DNA of 64,000 nt from Buxus sempervirens. Its lineage: Eukaryota; Streptophyta; Magnoliopsida; Buxales; Buxaceae. The notes beneath the pieces are model-generated. The model was not told the DNA's origin. It saw nothing but the letters and a program-made list of their open reading frames with translations, and made no database searches. Position 1 is the stretch's first letter; each line of letters starts with the position of its first letter. Positions 46,854-57,494 of this stretch are shown piece by piece. A program made the position numbers and the translations under genes. The stretch lies in NCBI GenBank assembly GCA_947561395.2, contig OX387183.1, forward strand, positions 8,489,883-8,553,882. Reading direction: 5' to 3'.

Positions 46854-48079
46854 TCACCGAATGATTTTGTTTGGGATATGAGCTATCTTAGCCCAATCCT
46901 CTCCCGTCTCTGGTTGGCATCGCCTATATAACTGGGGACATCGCACAATTAACAGATCCTTTAGTCCTGTGAGACGTTGCATTCCCTCCGGCAGAGATGT
47001 CAACAGTGGGCAATTCACAAGATCAAGTTTTTGCAGCGATGCGAGGTTTGTGAGCCACTCAGGTATTAATGTTGTCAATCCACAACAATTACATATTATT
47101 AAATATTGTAGGGACGTAGCATGTTGTATTGCATTGGGAAGAGAAACCACCTGCGGCATGTTGTCAATGTACAATTCTTGTAGGGACCTGAAGCCCGGCA
47201 AGCTCTCGTCTGTCTCCGCTTCCAACCAAGTAGCATCTGGACAATCTCTAATTGTCAGCTTAGTGATGTATTGAGAGATTGGTAAAGATTTCAGACCACG
47301 ACAGTCCCGAATGTACAGCTCCTTCAGAGAAACAAGAAACTGTAAACCCTCTGCCGGTAGAGATTCTAGGTCTTCACATTTATGAATTCGTAAGGATTTT
47401 AAAGTGGGAAGGCGAGGAGTGGCTGATGTATGGTTTGGCATCATTGACCATAAGAACAGCTCCCCTGTGACATGATACATTTTCCACCTTTCCAGAGATG
47501 GAAAGTATGGCATTGCAACTAAACTTGGGCAAGACCTTATCTCCAGAGTGGTAGGACGTGGGAAGCATAACAATTGACCTTCTTCAGTTGTAGCTGTTCC
47601 ATCATTAACTGTTTCTATTAACCATTCCCATTTCTTTAGTTCAGGTAAATTATCCAAGTAGAGTTCTTCCAGTGATGTTAATCGGATACTGAAGCAGTCT
47701 AGGCAAAACATGTCATTTAAATTGAGGATCTTAAGACTCTCAAAGGCCGACATTCTCCACCAGCTTGGAAGCCTGACACCGCCATATCCATACAAAGAGA
47801 GTCTCTTCAGATTTGAAGGAGGATGGAGACGTTCCAATAGTTGCTCATCACGGTGTTGGATACGTTTCAAATTGTGCTCATCATGCTGTTGTTGCGGTGC
47901 CCAGATGTATACTGTACTACTCCACTGTAATAACAAGAAATCAAGGTTTTGTTTTCTCTCTAAGCTTGCTCTCGTGGAATCTGATGGATCTGTGATACGG
48001 TTAAGATGTACAAAACGTAATTCACCCTTGAGGCCATCTAAAGGGCCCAACTCACTAATTTTGCTTCCAATTTTGTTAC
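46854..48079 (-). pseudogene. NLR2, C-terminal LRR half (gene split by Sirevirus-like element)
   Basis: Encodes about 407 residues of leucine-rich repeats, starting KIGSKISELGPLDG. It runs through repeats such as LPTLKSLRIHKCEDLESL and LASLQKLDLVNCPLLTSL to the family C terminus RCQPETGEDWAKIA and a stop at 46854-46856. There is no internal stop or frameshift. Its upstream end abuts the 5' LTR of the element at 48080, with target duplication GTTAC at 48075-48079. The N-terminal half is at 58716-60701 in the matching frame. It resembles the NLR1 LRR region but has an insertion near 47880 rich in His/Gln. Confidence 0.93.
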
Positions 48080-49301
48080 TGTAAAGTTTATTTTGTATTG
48101 GCTTCAATTCCGTGTCAAAAAGGTTGTATTAAAGTGGTTAATGCTTTTGGGTAGGTTTTATGTGTTGTGGTTCAAACGGGGTTAAGGTCGGGGCAAAATT
48201 GGTAGAGTATCGACCAACGTTCGATGAACGTTCGCTGAACGTTCGACCGTTGAGGTTCCACAGAGAAACCCGAGAACAGCGTTCACCTCACGTTCGTTGA
48301 ACGTTCGACCGTTGGTGTTCCACAGAGAAACTAGAGAGCAGCGTTCGCCTCACGTTCGTTGAACGTTCGACCATTGATGTTCCACAGAGAAACCAGAGAG
48401 CAGCGTTCGCCTCACGTTCGTTGAACGTTCGACCGTTGGTGTTCCATAGAGAAACCAGAGAGCAGCGTTCGCCTCAAGTTCGCTGCACGTTCGACCGTGG
48501 GTGTTCACAGAGAAACCCGAGAGCAGCGTTCGCTGAACGTTCTCTGGTCGTTCGAACGAGAAGAGAAAAAGTGAGTTTTTATATCGAACGTTCGAGCCGC
48601 GTTCGCTAAGCGTTCGAACGTTCGTAAACAAACTTCTTTTTTAGAAATCCGATCTTTTCTGATTTGTTTCCTTTTCGTTCCCTTTCTTCTCCTAACCTAT
48701 TTAAGGAGTGCCTAGCCTATTGTGAGGGTAACTCAAGACGTTTTTTTAGAACCCTAAAAACGTGTGCAAGAGAGAGAGATCTTCTTCCTCTTTCCTCTTC
48801 TTCTTTGAGCCATCAAAACCAGTCTTCTTCTTTCTTTTCTACCTTGGAGTTCCGGGTTGAAGAGTTTGCTTGTGGGAGTTCCTACGATTGCTGAGCGAGT
48901 TCGTTTGGCACTTCACTAAGGAGATATTTAGAGTTCTGAATCGTTGCAAGGATGCAAATCTGAAGAGTTCTTCATATATTTACATTGTGAGTCAGAGTCA
49001 TTGTTGGGTCGTCTGAACCACTTTTGTAAGTCTTCTTCTTATAGTGATTTCCAGAGGTGGCACCTCGTAGCCTGGAGGGTTTTTCTCTTTGAGAGTTCTC
49101 TTAGAGTTTTCCCTTCGTCACCAAATTGCTTGTGTTGTCTCTTCTCTACTTTGCAATTGTGTGTGATGAATTGATATTTGTTCAGACTTGTGCATGCCTA
49201 TTAATTAAGAACTTGTTTTTAATTGATAGATTTTTTATTCCGCAATCGGTTTCACCTATTCACCCCCTCTAGGTGATTTAGAGTCTAAACTGTGTTTTTC
49301 A
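48080..49301 (+). repeat. 5' LTR of Sirevirus-like element (1222 bp)
   Basis: Contains a 62-bp tandem array (48238-48547), a likely TATA box TATTTAAG (48698-48705), and a T-rich 3' part. It pairs with 57495-58715. Confidence 0.95.
48238..48547. repeat. 62-bp tandem array with GAACGTTC palindromes, 5' LTR
   Basis: Five units begin AACGTTCGACC (or a one-base variant) at 48238, 48300, 48362, 48424 and 48486, an exact 62-bp period. Including the flanks, at least eight GAACGTTC palindromes occur between 48215 and 48625, all upstream of the presumed TATA box. GAACGTTC contains the AACGTT T-box core bound by plant bZIPs. It also matches two inverted units (nGAAn nTTCn) of a heat-shock element. Neither activity can be shown from sequence. 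Confidence 0.9.
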
Positions 49302-49303
49302 AT

Positions 49304-49315
49304 TGGTATCGGAGC
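49304..49315 (+). other. Primer-binding site of Sirevirus-like element
   Basis: TGGTATCGGAGC lies two bases after the 5' LTR, a variant of the initiator-Met tRNA complement TGGTATCAGAGC. Confidence 0.85.
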
Positions 49316-49344
49316 GGGTAACCAGATCCTTGACTCTGTTAGTC

Positions 49345-51606
49345 ATGGACAAGTCCTCCACTGCCCCACCCTTCTTTGATGGCAGCAATTATGCCTACTG
49401 GAAAGTTAGAATGAGAGCCTATCTAAAGGCTATAGATGAAAAAGTTTGGGGAAGTGTTAAGAGAGGATGGAATCCTCCAACTGTGATTATAGATGGTGAG
49501 ACAAAAACCAAAGACCTAGATAGCTATACTAGAGAAGAGTTAATTGATGTTAACTACAACTCTAAGGGTGTCAATGCACTTTTTAGTGCAATCTCTGCTG
49601 ATGAATTTAAACGGGTGTCCACGTGTCAAATTAGTAAAGAAATTTGGGAAATCTTTCAAACCACTCATGAGGGAACTGTCCTTGTGAAAAATTCAAAACT
49701 TCAAATGCTTATCACTAAGTTTGAAGAACTAAAAATGGGAGAAGATGAATCCTTTGATTCCTTCTATGCTAAACTAAGTGATATAGTGAACTCTAGTTTT
49801 AATCTTGGTGAAAGAATTCCTCCAAATAGAGTGGTCAGAAAAATCCTTAGGTCTCTTCCTGAAAAATATAGACCCAAAGTGACCGCTATAGAAGAGAGTA
49901 AGGATATTAATGGCATTAGGGTTGAAGATCTCATAGAATCAATTCAAACTTATGAACTCACTCTGCCTCCTACTAAGAAAAATAAGTCTATAGCTCTAAA
50001 ATCTAGTAAAGAAAAGGCTTATAATGATTCTAGTGAGGAATCCATGGGAGATGAAGATATTGCCCTTTTGGTAAAGAACTTTAGGAAAATGTTTAGAAGG
50101 AGGAAACCAAGGAGTGAAAATGAGAGGTATAAATCCAAGGGGAGTTCTAGTGGTAGAGATCAAAAGTCAAGAATTAAATCTGAATCTAGGGAGTCCAAAC
50201 ATCCTAAGGACTCTAGGTTGCAAAAACTTCAACAAATCAGATGTCATGAGTGTCAGGGTTTTGGTCATATTAGGTCGGAGTGTCCCACATTTAAGAAGCT
50301 TAAAGGGAAAGCCATGAATGCCACTCTTTTTGATGAGAGTGCATCTGATAGGGATAGTGAGGACTCCAAAACAGAGGAAAGTCAAAATTACATGGCTTTC
50401 ACCTCTATTGTTGGGAGTGGTGACTCTAGCAACTATGAAGACTTTCCACCAAGTGAGAATGCAATTGGTTCTCATGATGAGTCTGATGATGATAAGGAAA
50501 GCATTCAAGATGCTTATGATAAATTGTTTAGAGAGTGCTTAAAAGCAAAGAAACAATTAAAGTCCAATCTCAAAAGGCTAAATGAGGTAGAGCACAAGAA
50601 AGAAGATCTTCAAGCAAAATTTGAAGAGTCTACTTCTCGTCTAGGTGAACACAAGTTGAAGATTGAATCCCTAGAATCTAAGAACAAGTCTCTTAAAGAA
50701 GAGCTTGAAAGAACTAAAATTCAACTCCAGAAGTTTTCTATAGGTTCAGCAATTGTGGACAATATGCTAGGGATGAGTCAATTAGGAACTGATAAAAGGG
50801 GTTTAGGATACACGGAAGTCTCAAATGATACTCCATCTTCTTCTAAGACCCAAGTTGCGAATACCAAAGGAAAGAATAGGTCCAATCCTTCCAAGGGTAA
50901 GACAAACCAAGGTAGAAATCGTGGTCAAAAGTCTAATTGGTCAAAACCTAGGGGTGTTCCAACCAAGAGTTCCCAATCTCAGAATTTTATTCCTATTTGT
51001 CATTATTGTGGTATTTCTAGACATATCAGACCAAATTGTTGGGATTTGAACCAAAACTCTAGGAGATCCTCACCTAGAAAACCTCAAGAGAATTTGTCTA
51101 AACAAGTGAAAGAACTTTCAAATCAGACAAAGCTCTTAAGTCAACAATTAGCTTCAATGACCAAGAAAACCACTGAGCCTAAGCAAATCTGGGTTAAAAG
51201 AAGTGAATTAACTTGTCATGTAGTTCATGTTGCTTTGAAGGCTAGAAATAGTCTTATGTGGTATCTTGATAGTGCTTGCTCTCGTCACATGTGTGGTGAC
51301 AAATCTTTGTTTAAATCTTTTGAAGATTACTCTTGTGGTACTGTTACTTTTGGTGATGGAAGCAAAGCTCCTATTGTAGGTAAAGGTGTTATTGAAATTT
51401 CTGGTATGCCTACTTTGAGTGAAGTTCTATTTGTTGATGGCTTGAAAGCTAACTTGATTAGTATAAGTCAATTGTGTGACTCAAACATGGAAGTTAAATT
51501 TGCTAAAGATATGTGTTTTGTGTTTGATGTAAATGGTATGTGTGTGCTTCAAGGAGAAAGAACTCCGGATAATTGTTATGGTGTGATCTCACAAAAAGAT
51601 CACTGA
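49345..51606 (+). pseudogene. Sirevirus-type gag-protease, C-terminally broken
   Basis: Starts MDKSSTAPPFFDG, the typical start of a copia Gag. Domains: Gag (about 1-230, YAYWKVRMRAYL block); CCHC knuckle CHECQGFGHIRSEC (near 299); a Lys/Glu-rich coiled coil (about 390-470); a second knuckle CHYCGISRHIRPNC (near 551); and a protease with YLDSACSRHM (Asp near 639). The frame ends at TGA 51604-51606 shortly after the protease. A deletion with frameshift then joins it to the integrase and removes the pre-integrase zinc finger expected at this point. The 753-aa frame itself is otherwise open. Confidence 0.92.
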
Positions 51607-54099
51607 GTGTTTAACCCACAAACCTCTTGAATTGTTGCATATGGACCTTATGGGTCCCTCTAGGACTGAAAGTCTTGGTGGTAGGAGGTACATTTTGGTT
51701 ATTGTAGATGATTTCTCCAGATTTACTTGGATTGAGCTATTAAGAGAAAAATTTGAAGCAAGTGAGTTGATTAAGTCTTTGTGTCTAAGACTCTCAAATG
51801 AAAAAGAGTCTAAGGTTGTTAGAATGAGGAGTGACCATGGGAAAGAGTTTGAGAACTCAATCCTTGAAAACTATTGTCTTGAAGAGGGAATTCATCGTGA
51901 GTTTTTTGCTCCTATTACTCCACAGCAAAATGGAGTAGTTGAGAGGAAAAACAGGGTTCTTCAAGAGATGGCAAGAGTCATGATACATGCCAAAGGTGTG
52001 GCCATGTATTTCTGGGGAGAAACTATTAACACAGCTTGCCATGTGATAAATAGGGTGTATTTAAGGCCTGGGAGTACTGAGACTCCTTATGAAATTTGGT
52101 ATGGTAAAAAGCCCACTGTCAAATACTTTCGTGTTTTTGGAAGTAAATGTTCTATTTTGAGAGATAAGGAGAATTTGGCTAAGTTTGATGCCAAGAGTGA
52201 TGAAGGAATCTTCCTAGGTTACTCTAAGAATAGCAGGGCTTACCGTGTGTATAACTTACGTACACACACTGTCATGGAATCCATAAATGTGGTTGTGGAT
52301 GAAGGGATTGAGAAGTCTCAAGTTGAGGGGGAGACTAGTCTAGAAGTAGGGGAAAATGACTTGTCTGTTGAAAGTCAAAATCCAGAGTCATCTTCTTCAA
52401 CTTCTGAAGAGGGTCCTTCTTTAACTCCAGGTCCTACAAAAGAACCTTCCTCTAGAGTGAAATTGAATCATCCCAAAGAGTTGTTGATTGGTGATTTGAA
52501 TGAAGGGATGAGACTTCGTAGGAAAGTCCTAAATCAGATGTCATTTGCATCCTATGTCTCAACTTTTGAACCTAAGAAGGTAGAAGAAGCACTTACTGAT
52601 GAGTGTTGGACTAATGCCATGCATGAAGAATTAAATCAATTCATTAGGAATGATGTGTGGTATCTTGTTCCTAGACCTGAAAATTATAATGTTATTGGAA
52701 CCAAATGGATTTTCAAGAACAAGTCAGATGAACATGGCACTGTAGTGAGAAATAAGGCTAGGTTGGTTGCATAAGGATATACTCAAGTTGAGGGTATTGA
52801 TTTTGATGAAACATTTGCCCCTGTAGCTAGACTTGAATCTATAAGGATTTTACTTGCTGTAGCTTGCCACTTGGGTTTTAAATTGCATCAAATGGATGTA
52901 AAAAGTGCTTTTCTGAATGGGATACTTAATGAAGAAGTATATGTTGAACAACCTAAGGGGTTTGTAGATCCAAAGTTCCCACATCATGTGTTTAGGCTTA
53001 AGAAAGAAAGCCTTGTATGGGTTGAAACAAGCTCCTAGAGCTTGGTATGAGAGACTTACTGCTTATCTTTTAGATCACAAGTTCACAAGAGGAGGAGTTG
53101 ATAGAACCTTGTTCATTAGAAAGGATAAGAGGAGTTTCACTGTTGCTCAAATTTATGTGGATGACATTGTTTTTGGTTCTCCAATTGACTCTCTTGCTTT
53201 AAGTTTTGCCGAAACTATGCAACATGAATTTGAGATGAGTATGGTTGGAGAATTGAATTTTTTTTTTAGGTCTCCAGATTTCTCAATCTATAGATGGGAT
53301 CTTCATATCTCAATCTAAGTATGCTAAAGACCTTGTGAAGAGATTTGGGTTGGACAGCAAGAAACACACTAGAACTCCTATGAGCACTACCTTGAAACTT
53401 GATTCTGACGTATCTGGAAATAGTGTAGATAACACTCTTTATAGAAGCATGATAGGTAGTCTTTTGTATCTTACAGCTAGTAGGCCTGATATTGCCTTTA
53501 GTGTAGGTGTGTGTGCTAGGTTCCAAGCAAATCCTAGAGAGTCCCACTTGTCTGCCGTCAAACGTGTCATACGATATGTTAACGGTACTGTTGATCATGG
53601 TATATGGTTCTCTTGAGACACTTCTGCAATTCTAGCAGGCTATTCTGATGCCGACTGGGCTGAAAATGCAGATGATAGGAAGAGCACAACTGGAGGTTGT
53701 TTCTATGTTGGGAACAATCTTGTGGCTTGGATGAGCAAGAAGCAAAACTCTATATCCTTGTCCACAGTTGAAGCGGAGTATATAGCCGCTGGGAGTGGTT
53801 GCACTCAATTGCTTTGGATGAAGCAAATGTTGAGTGATTATGGGATTGAACAGGGAACTATTGTCTTGTATTGTGATAATACAAGTGCTATTAATATTTC
53901 CAAAAACCCTGTTCAGCACTCTCGAACGAAGCACATTGATATACGACATCATTTTATTCGAGAGTTGGTAGAAGATCATGTGATATCTCTTGAACACATC
54001 CCATCTGAAAATCAATTAGTTGACCTCTTTACCAAACCTTTAGATGCTCTTAGGTTTGAGTTTCTTAGGAAAGCTATTGGTGTTGGTCCTCCTCATTAA
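51607..54099 (+). pseudogene. Sirevirus-type pol remnant (integrase, RT, RNase H)
   Basis: Integrase core (LHMDLMGPS, MRSDHGKEF, QQNGVVERKNR) lies at 51620-51960. Reverse transcriptase runs from about 52600 (NDVWYLVPRP, then the YVDD box near 53155). RNase H (YSDADWAE, VEAEYIA, YCDNTSAI) runs to a stop at 54097-54099. Breaks: a frameshift at the gag junction near 51605; TAA at 52772-52774 within the RLVA-GYTQ motif; a 4-nt duplication near 53005; a frameshift in a T run near 53262; and TGA at 53614-53616. No functional Pol can be made. Confidence 0.94.
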
Positions 54100-55873
54100 G
54101 AAGGACTTTGTAGCATGCTTTAGAGTGTCTCATGCATATTTCTTTTCTTTGGCATGCTTATTTATTTTTGGTATTTTGTATTTGTTTTCTTTCGTATTTT
54201 GGTTTTTTCTGTTTTTGTATGAGTTCTTGTTTTGACATGTGTCATCTATAGGACAAGTATAAGGTTTTGAAAATATATATCTTTTGGTTATATTTTGAGA
54301 ACCTACAAACTCTTCAAAGATGATTTCTCAAATGTGGTTTCAACAGTTTCTAATAATCTCACAATCATCTTGCTAAACTCTATTTGTGGTTTGTACATCA
54401 CATACACATCCAAATACAATTGAGGAAGCTTATTTTTTATTTTCGGTGTTGTGTGGATAGGCAATCCTGAGTTTACTCTTGTCTATCTTAAGTTGAAAAG
54501 ACCCTAAGCATATGATCTTGGGTTACAAAGAGATTTCTCCCTTTTGTTTAAAAAGAAAAAGTTATATGAAAAAGAACTCTGGGATGAAATGTAAACCCCA
54601 GCAATATTGAGTTCAAAAAGAAGAAAATCACAAGGAGTATAACCATGGAATAAGCTGTAAAATCAGATATTCTAAGGAACACTACTCTTTGTGCAAAAAG
54701 AATTGTAAGAAACAGGGGGAGAAAATTTCAAAATCTTGATGCTTAGGTCATGAAAGGGCTCTTTTCAATTTTTAGAGAGACTTGGGTAATATTGGATTTC
54801 TTGATAAATGGCCAACTCCTCTTCACCAAGCTCTCATATAGGCAAAACTTGTTGTATTTGGCTTTGCACAAGCACACAAACACAATTGGAAATTTGGTTG
54901 AGTTGTTGTGTAATTATTTGGGAGTATTGAAGTTAAATTTGTTCAAATCTGAATTTTAAAGCAAAATGGTTCTCAAAATAGGTCAAAATTTGAGTTTTCA
55001 AGAGTTTATACTTGATTTATAGTTGTATGTATGTCTTGTATGTTTTTACGTATGTTTGAAGTGTTTTTGGTTGAAAAGAGATCAGTTTTCTTGCTGAATT
55101 CTGGAAAATTTTCTGAACTTTTGATGAACGTTCGAACGGCCGATCGAACGTTTAACAAACGTTGGTTCTTTCCTCCCCGTACAGCGAACGCGTGTCGAAC
55201 GTTGGTTTTAAAACAAATTTCTTGTTTAACGTTTGCCCCGTGTTCGCCGAACGTTCGAACGTTCAATTAAAAACCTGTTTTTTTTAAAAGGGTCGCGTGC
55301 GACAAAACCTAGGGTTTTTCTGTTCATAACGTCTCTCGTTCGAACGTCTGGCGATTTTTGGGGTTGTGATTTTCGGTGGTCTTCTTCTTGCAATCGTGCT
55401 TTCAAATAGTGATTCAAGGTAAGATTTTTCAGGTTTCGTTCATTATTTTCATTTTTCTTTCAATGTTCAACTTCGGCTAGGTTTTTCTAGGTTTTTTCAA
55501 CTTCAATCTTCGATTTCTTCATGGTTTTTGGTTTATTTGTGTTCAAATCAGTTTCAAAAGGTTTTATTCTTCCTATATTGTTGATTTCAAGCCATTTTTT
55601 GGTCGATTGTGTTGATATTGAAGTTTTGCTAGCAAAACCCCCAAATCTGGGTTCGTCTTCTTCAACGTTCGCCGAACGGTCGAACGTTGCTCGACTGTTC
55701 TGTGTTTTACTTGGTTTGATCAACCGTATTTTTTTCATGCAATTTTTTCCCTTTCTTAGCATGTAATTTCCTTAGTGTATCTTGCCTCATGTGCTTGTCT
55801 AACCTGTGCTTGTTTATTGTTCTTGTTTTGTTTTTTTTTCATTTTTTTTCTCTTGGCTCTATTCCACTCTTAG
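54100..55873. other. Sirevirus non-coding spacer between pol and extra ORF
   Basis: About 1.8 kb, T-rich. It has a polypurine tract (54711-54725) and, from 55120 to 55690, a second cluster of GAACGTTCG-type palindromes like those in the LTR array. It ends in a pyrimidine-rich stretch and CTCTTAG just before the next ATG, which resembles a splice acceptor. Short open frames here have no domain. Confidence 0.65.
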
Positions 55874-57025
55874 ATGCCTAGGAAGAAATCTCTTGGTACA
55901 AAAAATTCCAACAAGAAACCTCGGTATGATGAGTCCCTGTTTGTTGATAAGAGGGCTGCAAAAAATTTTGAGGAATATTTTTGTGAGAGATCTGTTATCA
56001 TAGCGAGAGAAGTGAAGTTTGCCACCCTTCCTGATGAGGTCTCAGATTGTTTTAAAGATAGGGGTTGGGATCCCATGTTTGGGAATTTTGTTCTCCCTTC
56101 TGTCGAGTTGGTTAGAGAGTTTTTTGCCAACATCCATGATATTGATATGGAAAATTCTGAATTCTCTACCTTTCTTCGTGGCAATCCTTTTCGAGTTGGA
56201 CCCTCGGTGATTGCCTCGGTGTTTGGGCTTCCTAGGGTTACGGATCCTCAGTTTCCTTATCCTCCTCCCACTCCGGATTTTCAAAATGAAGTGGTTGATA
56301 CCTTGTTCCATCTTGGTAGGGGGAATTGGGTGTTTAGGGGTGGTGCTTTACAAGTTAAATTTTTTGCGGCCGAAACTATTGTTATATTTCGCATTCAAAG
56401 CCATAACCTGTTTCCTGTTGCTCACAAATCTTCTGTCCCGTTTGATAAATGCTTGTTTTTGTATGCTTTGAAAAAGCATCATACCATTGATTTACCATCT
56501 GTCATTTGCTCCAAAATCCTGGATGTTTTCTTTCACTCCAAGAAGACCTATGGTCTCCCTTACGGGTGCTTGATTGCCCGTTTGGTTTGTGCCTTGAATA
56601 TCTCTTTTCCTCCTTTAGAGTTGTGTAAAGCTTCTAATCCTATTTCTAAATCAACTCTTAAGCAAAGCCGTGGTCATCTTTCTTCCACCCGAGCTCCTGC
56701 TCCCGATGATCCCCCTGAGGCTCAGCCTCCTACTTCCTTGCATGAGGAAATTGTGTCCCTCAGAGAGCAAAACTCCGAGATTCTCTCTTACTTGCAGAGG
56801 CATCATAAGGACATGGTTCTTCGGTTTGAGTGCCTTGAGCTTAAGCAATCTTTGTTGCAAACTTCGTTTGGAAAGCTCGAATCTGCTCTTGAAGGTTATT
56901 TTCGTCAAGAGGATGCGGAGGAAGAAGAGGATGATGAAGCTCCTGCTCCTGCTCCTGCGGCTCCGGGTTCGAGTGGAGGTGGTGGCAGTGGAGTGGATGG
57001 TGGTGCTGGGCCATCTCATTCTTAG
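55874..57025 (+). CDS. Extra ORF in envelope position of Sirevirus-like element (383 aa)
   Basis: An intact frame downstream of pol, where Sireviruses often carry an envelope-like ORF. The N terminus is basic (MPRKKSLGTKN). Residues about 50-260 resemble the family annotated as putative plant transposon protein: RGWDPMFGNFVLPSVELVRE, RGNPFRVGPSVIASVFGLPR. A coiled-coil segment (about 293-345, LHEEIVSLREQN) and an acidic then Gly/Ala/Pro-rich tail follow. I see no signal peptide and no membrane segment, so a true envelope role is not supported. It is uninterrupted although gag-pol of the same element is broken in at least five places. A splice-acceptor-like CTCTTAG precedes the ATG. Confidence 0.8.
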   Translation: MPRKKSLGTKNSNKKPRYDESLFVDKRAAKNFEEYFCERSVIIAREVKFATLPDEVSDCFKDRGWDPMFGNFVLPSVELVREFFANIHDIDMENSEFSTFLRGNPFRVGPSVIASVFGLPRVTDPQFPYPPPTPDFQNEVVDTLFHLGRGNWVFRGGALQVKFFAAETIVIFRIQSHNLFPVAHKSSVPFDKCLFLYALKKHHTIDLPSVICSKILDVFFHSKKTYGLPYGCLIARLVCALNISFPPLELCKASNPISKSTLKQSRGHLSSTRAPAPDDPPEAQPPTSLHEEIVSLREQNSEILSYLQRHHKDMVLRFECLELKQSLLQTSFGKLESALEGYFRQEDAEEEEDDEAPAPAPAAPGSSGGGGSGVDGGAGPSHS

Positions 57026-57494
57026 TGTACTCCCTTTGTCTTCTTGTGACAAAAAGGGGGAGAAGTGTAGTCTTAGTTTTCTGTGATTGTTGAATGGGTG
57101 ATGTTGTAGTTGTAAAAACTTGGATGTTGATATCTTTATGAGTTGTTCATCATGAATATATTTTGATGTATTTTGTGTTGAATATTATGGTTGGTTGTTC
57201 ATGAATGTCCAAATGTACATAGCTCAAAGAAGATGAATGAGAAATTTGTTTTTGTGAAAATTTTGAGCTCATTCAATTATTTTTGGTTAGTTGTTCTATT
57301 ACCCTTGCTTTTCACTTGGTATTTTCAATTTTTGATGTTTCAGGTACAGGTGAATAAATTTGGGGTTAATAGATTTAGGGGGAGGTCATGTCAATTTTTT
57401 TTTGTTTTTTACTTGTTCAAATTGTTGCTTGGTGGTTCACAACAATTAGAATAAGCCTTGTTATTTTTGTCACGGAATAGCCAAAGGGGGAGTT
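57026..57494. other. Sirevirus 3' non-coding region with repeated polypurine tracts
   Basis: Polypurine tracts AAAAAGGGGGAGAAG (57050-57064), AGGGGGAGG (57377-57385) and AAAGGGGGAG (57483-57492). The last lies two bases from the 3' LTR and is the likely plus-strand primer. Multiple such tracts are a described trait of Sireviruses. Confidence 0.8.

Noticed and set aside
48238-48547. Regularly spaced palindromic repeats resembling a CRISPR array
   Set aside because: Repeat and spacer are both conserved from unit to unit, the array is inside a plant LTR and is duplicated in the other LTR. It is an ordinary tandem repeat.
48350-48631. Minus-strand open frame across the 62-bp array, also at 57771-58046
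   Set aside because: The 62-bp period is not a multiple of three, the frame lies in an LTR, and the peptide is repetitive noise.
55874-57025. A genuine viral envelope protein
   Set aside because: No signal peptide, transmembrane segment or cysteine pattern is visible. The sequence instead resembles a plant transposon-associated family with a coiled coil.
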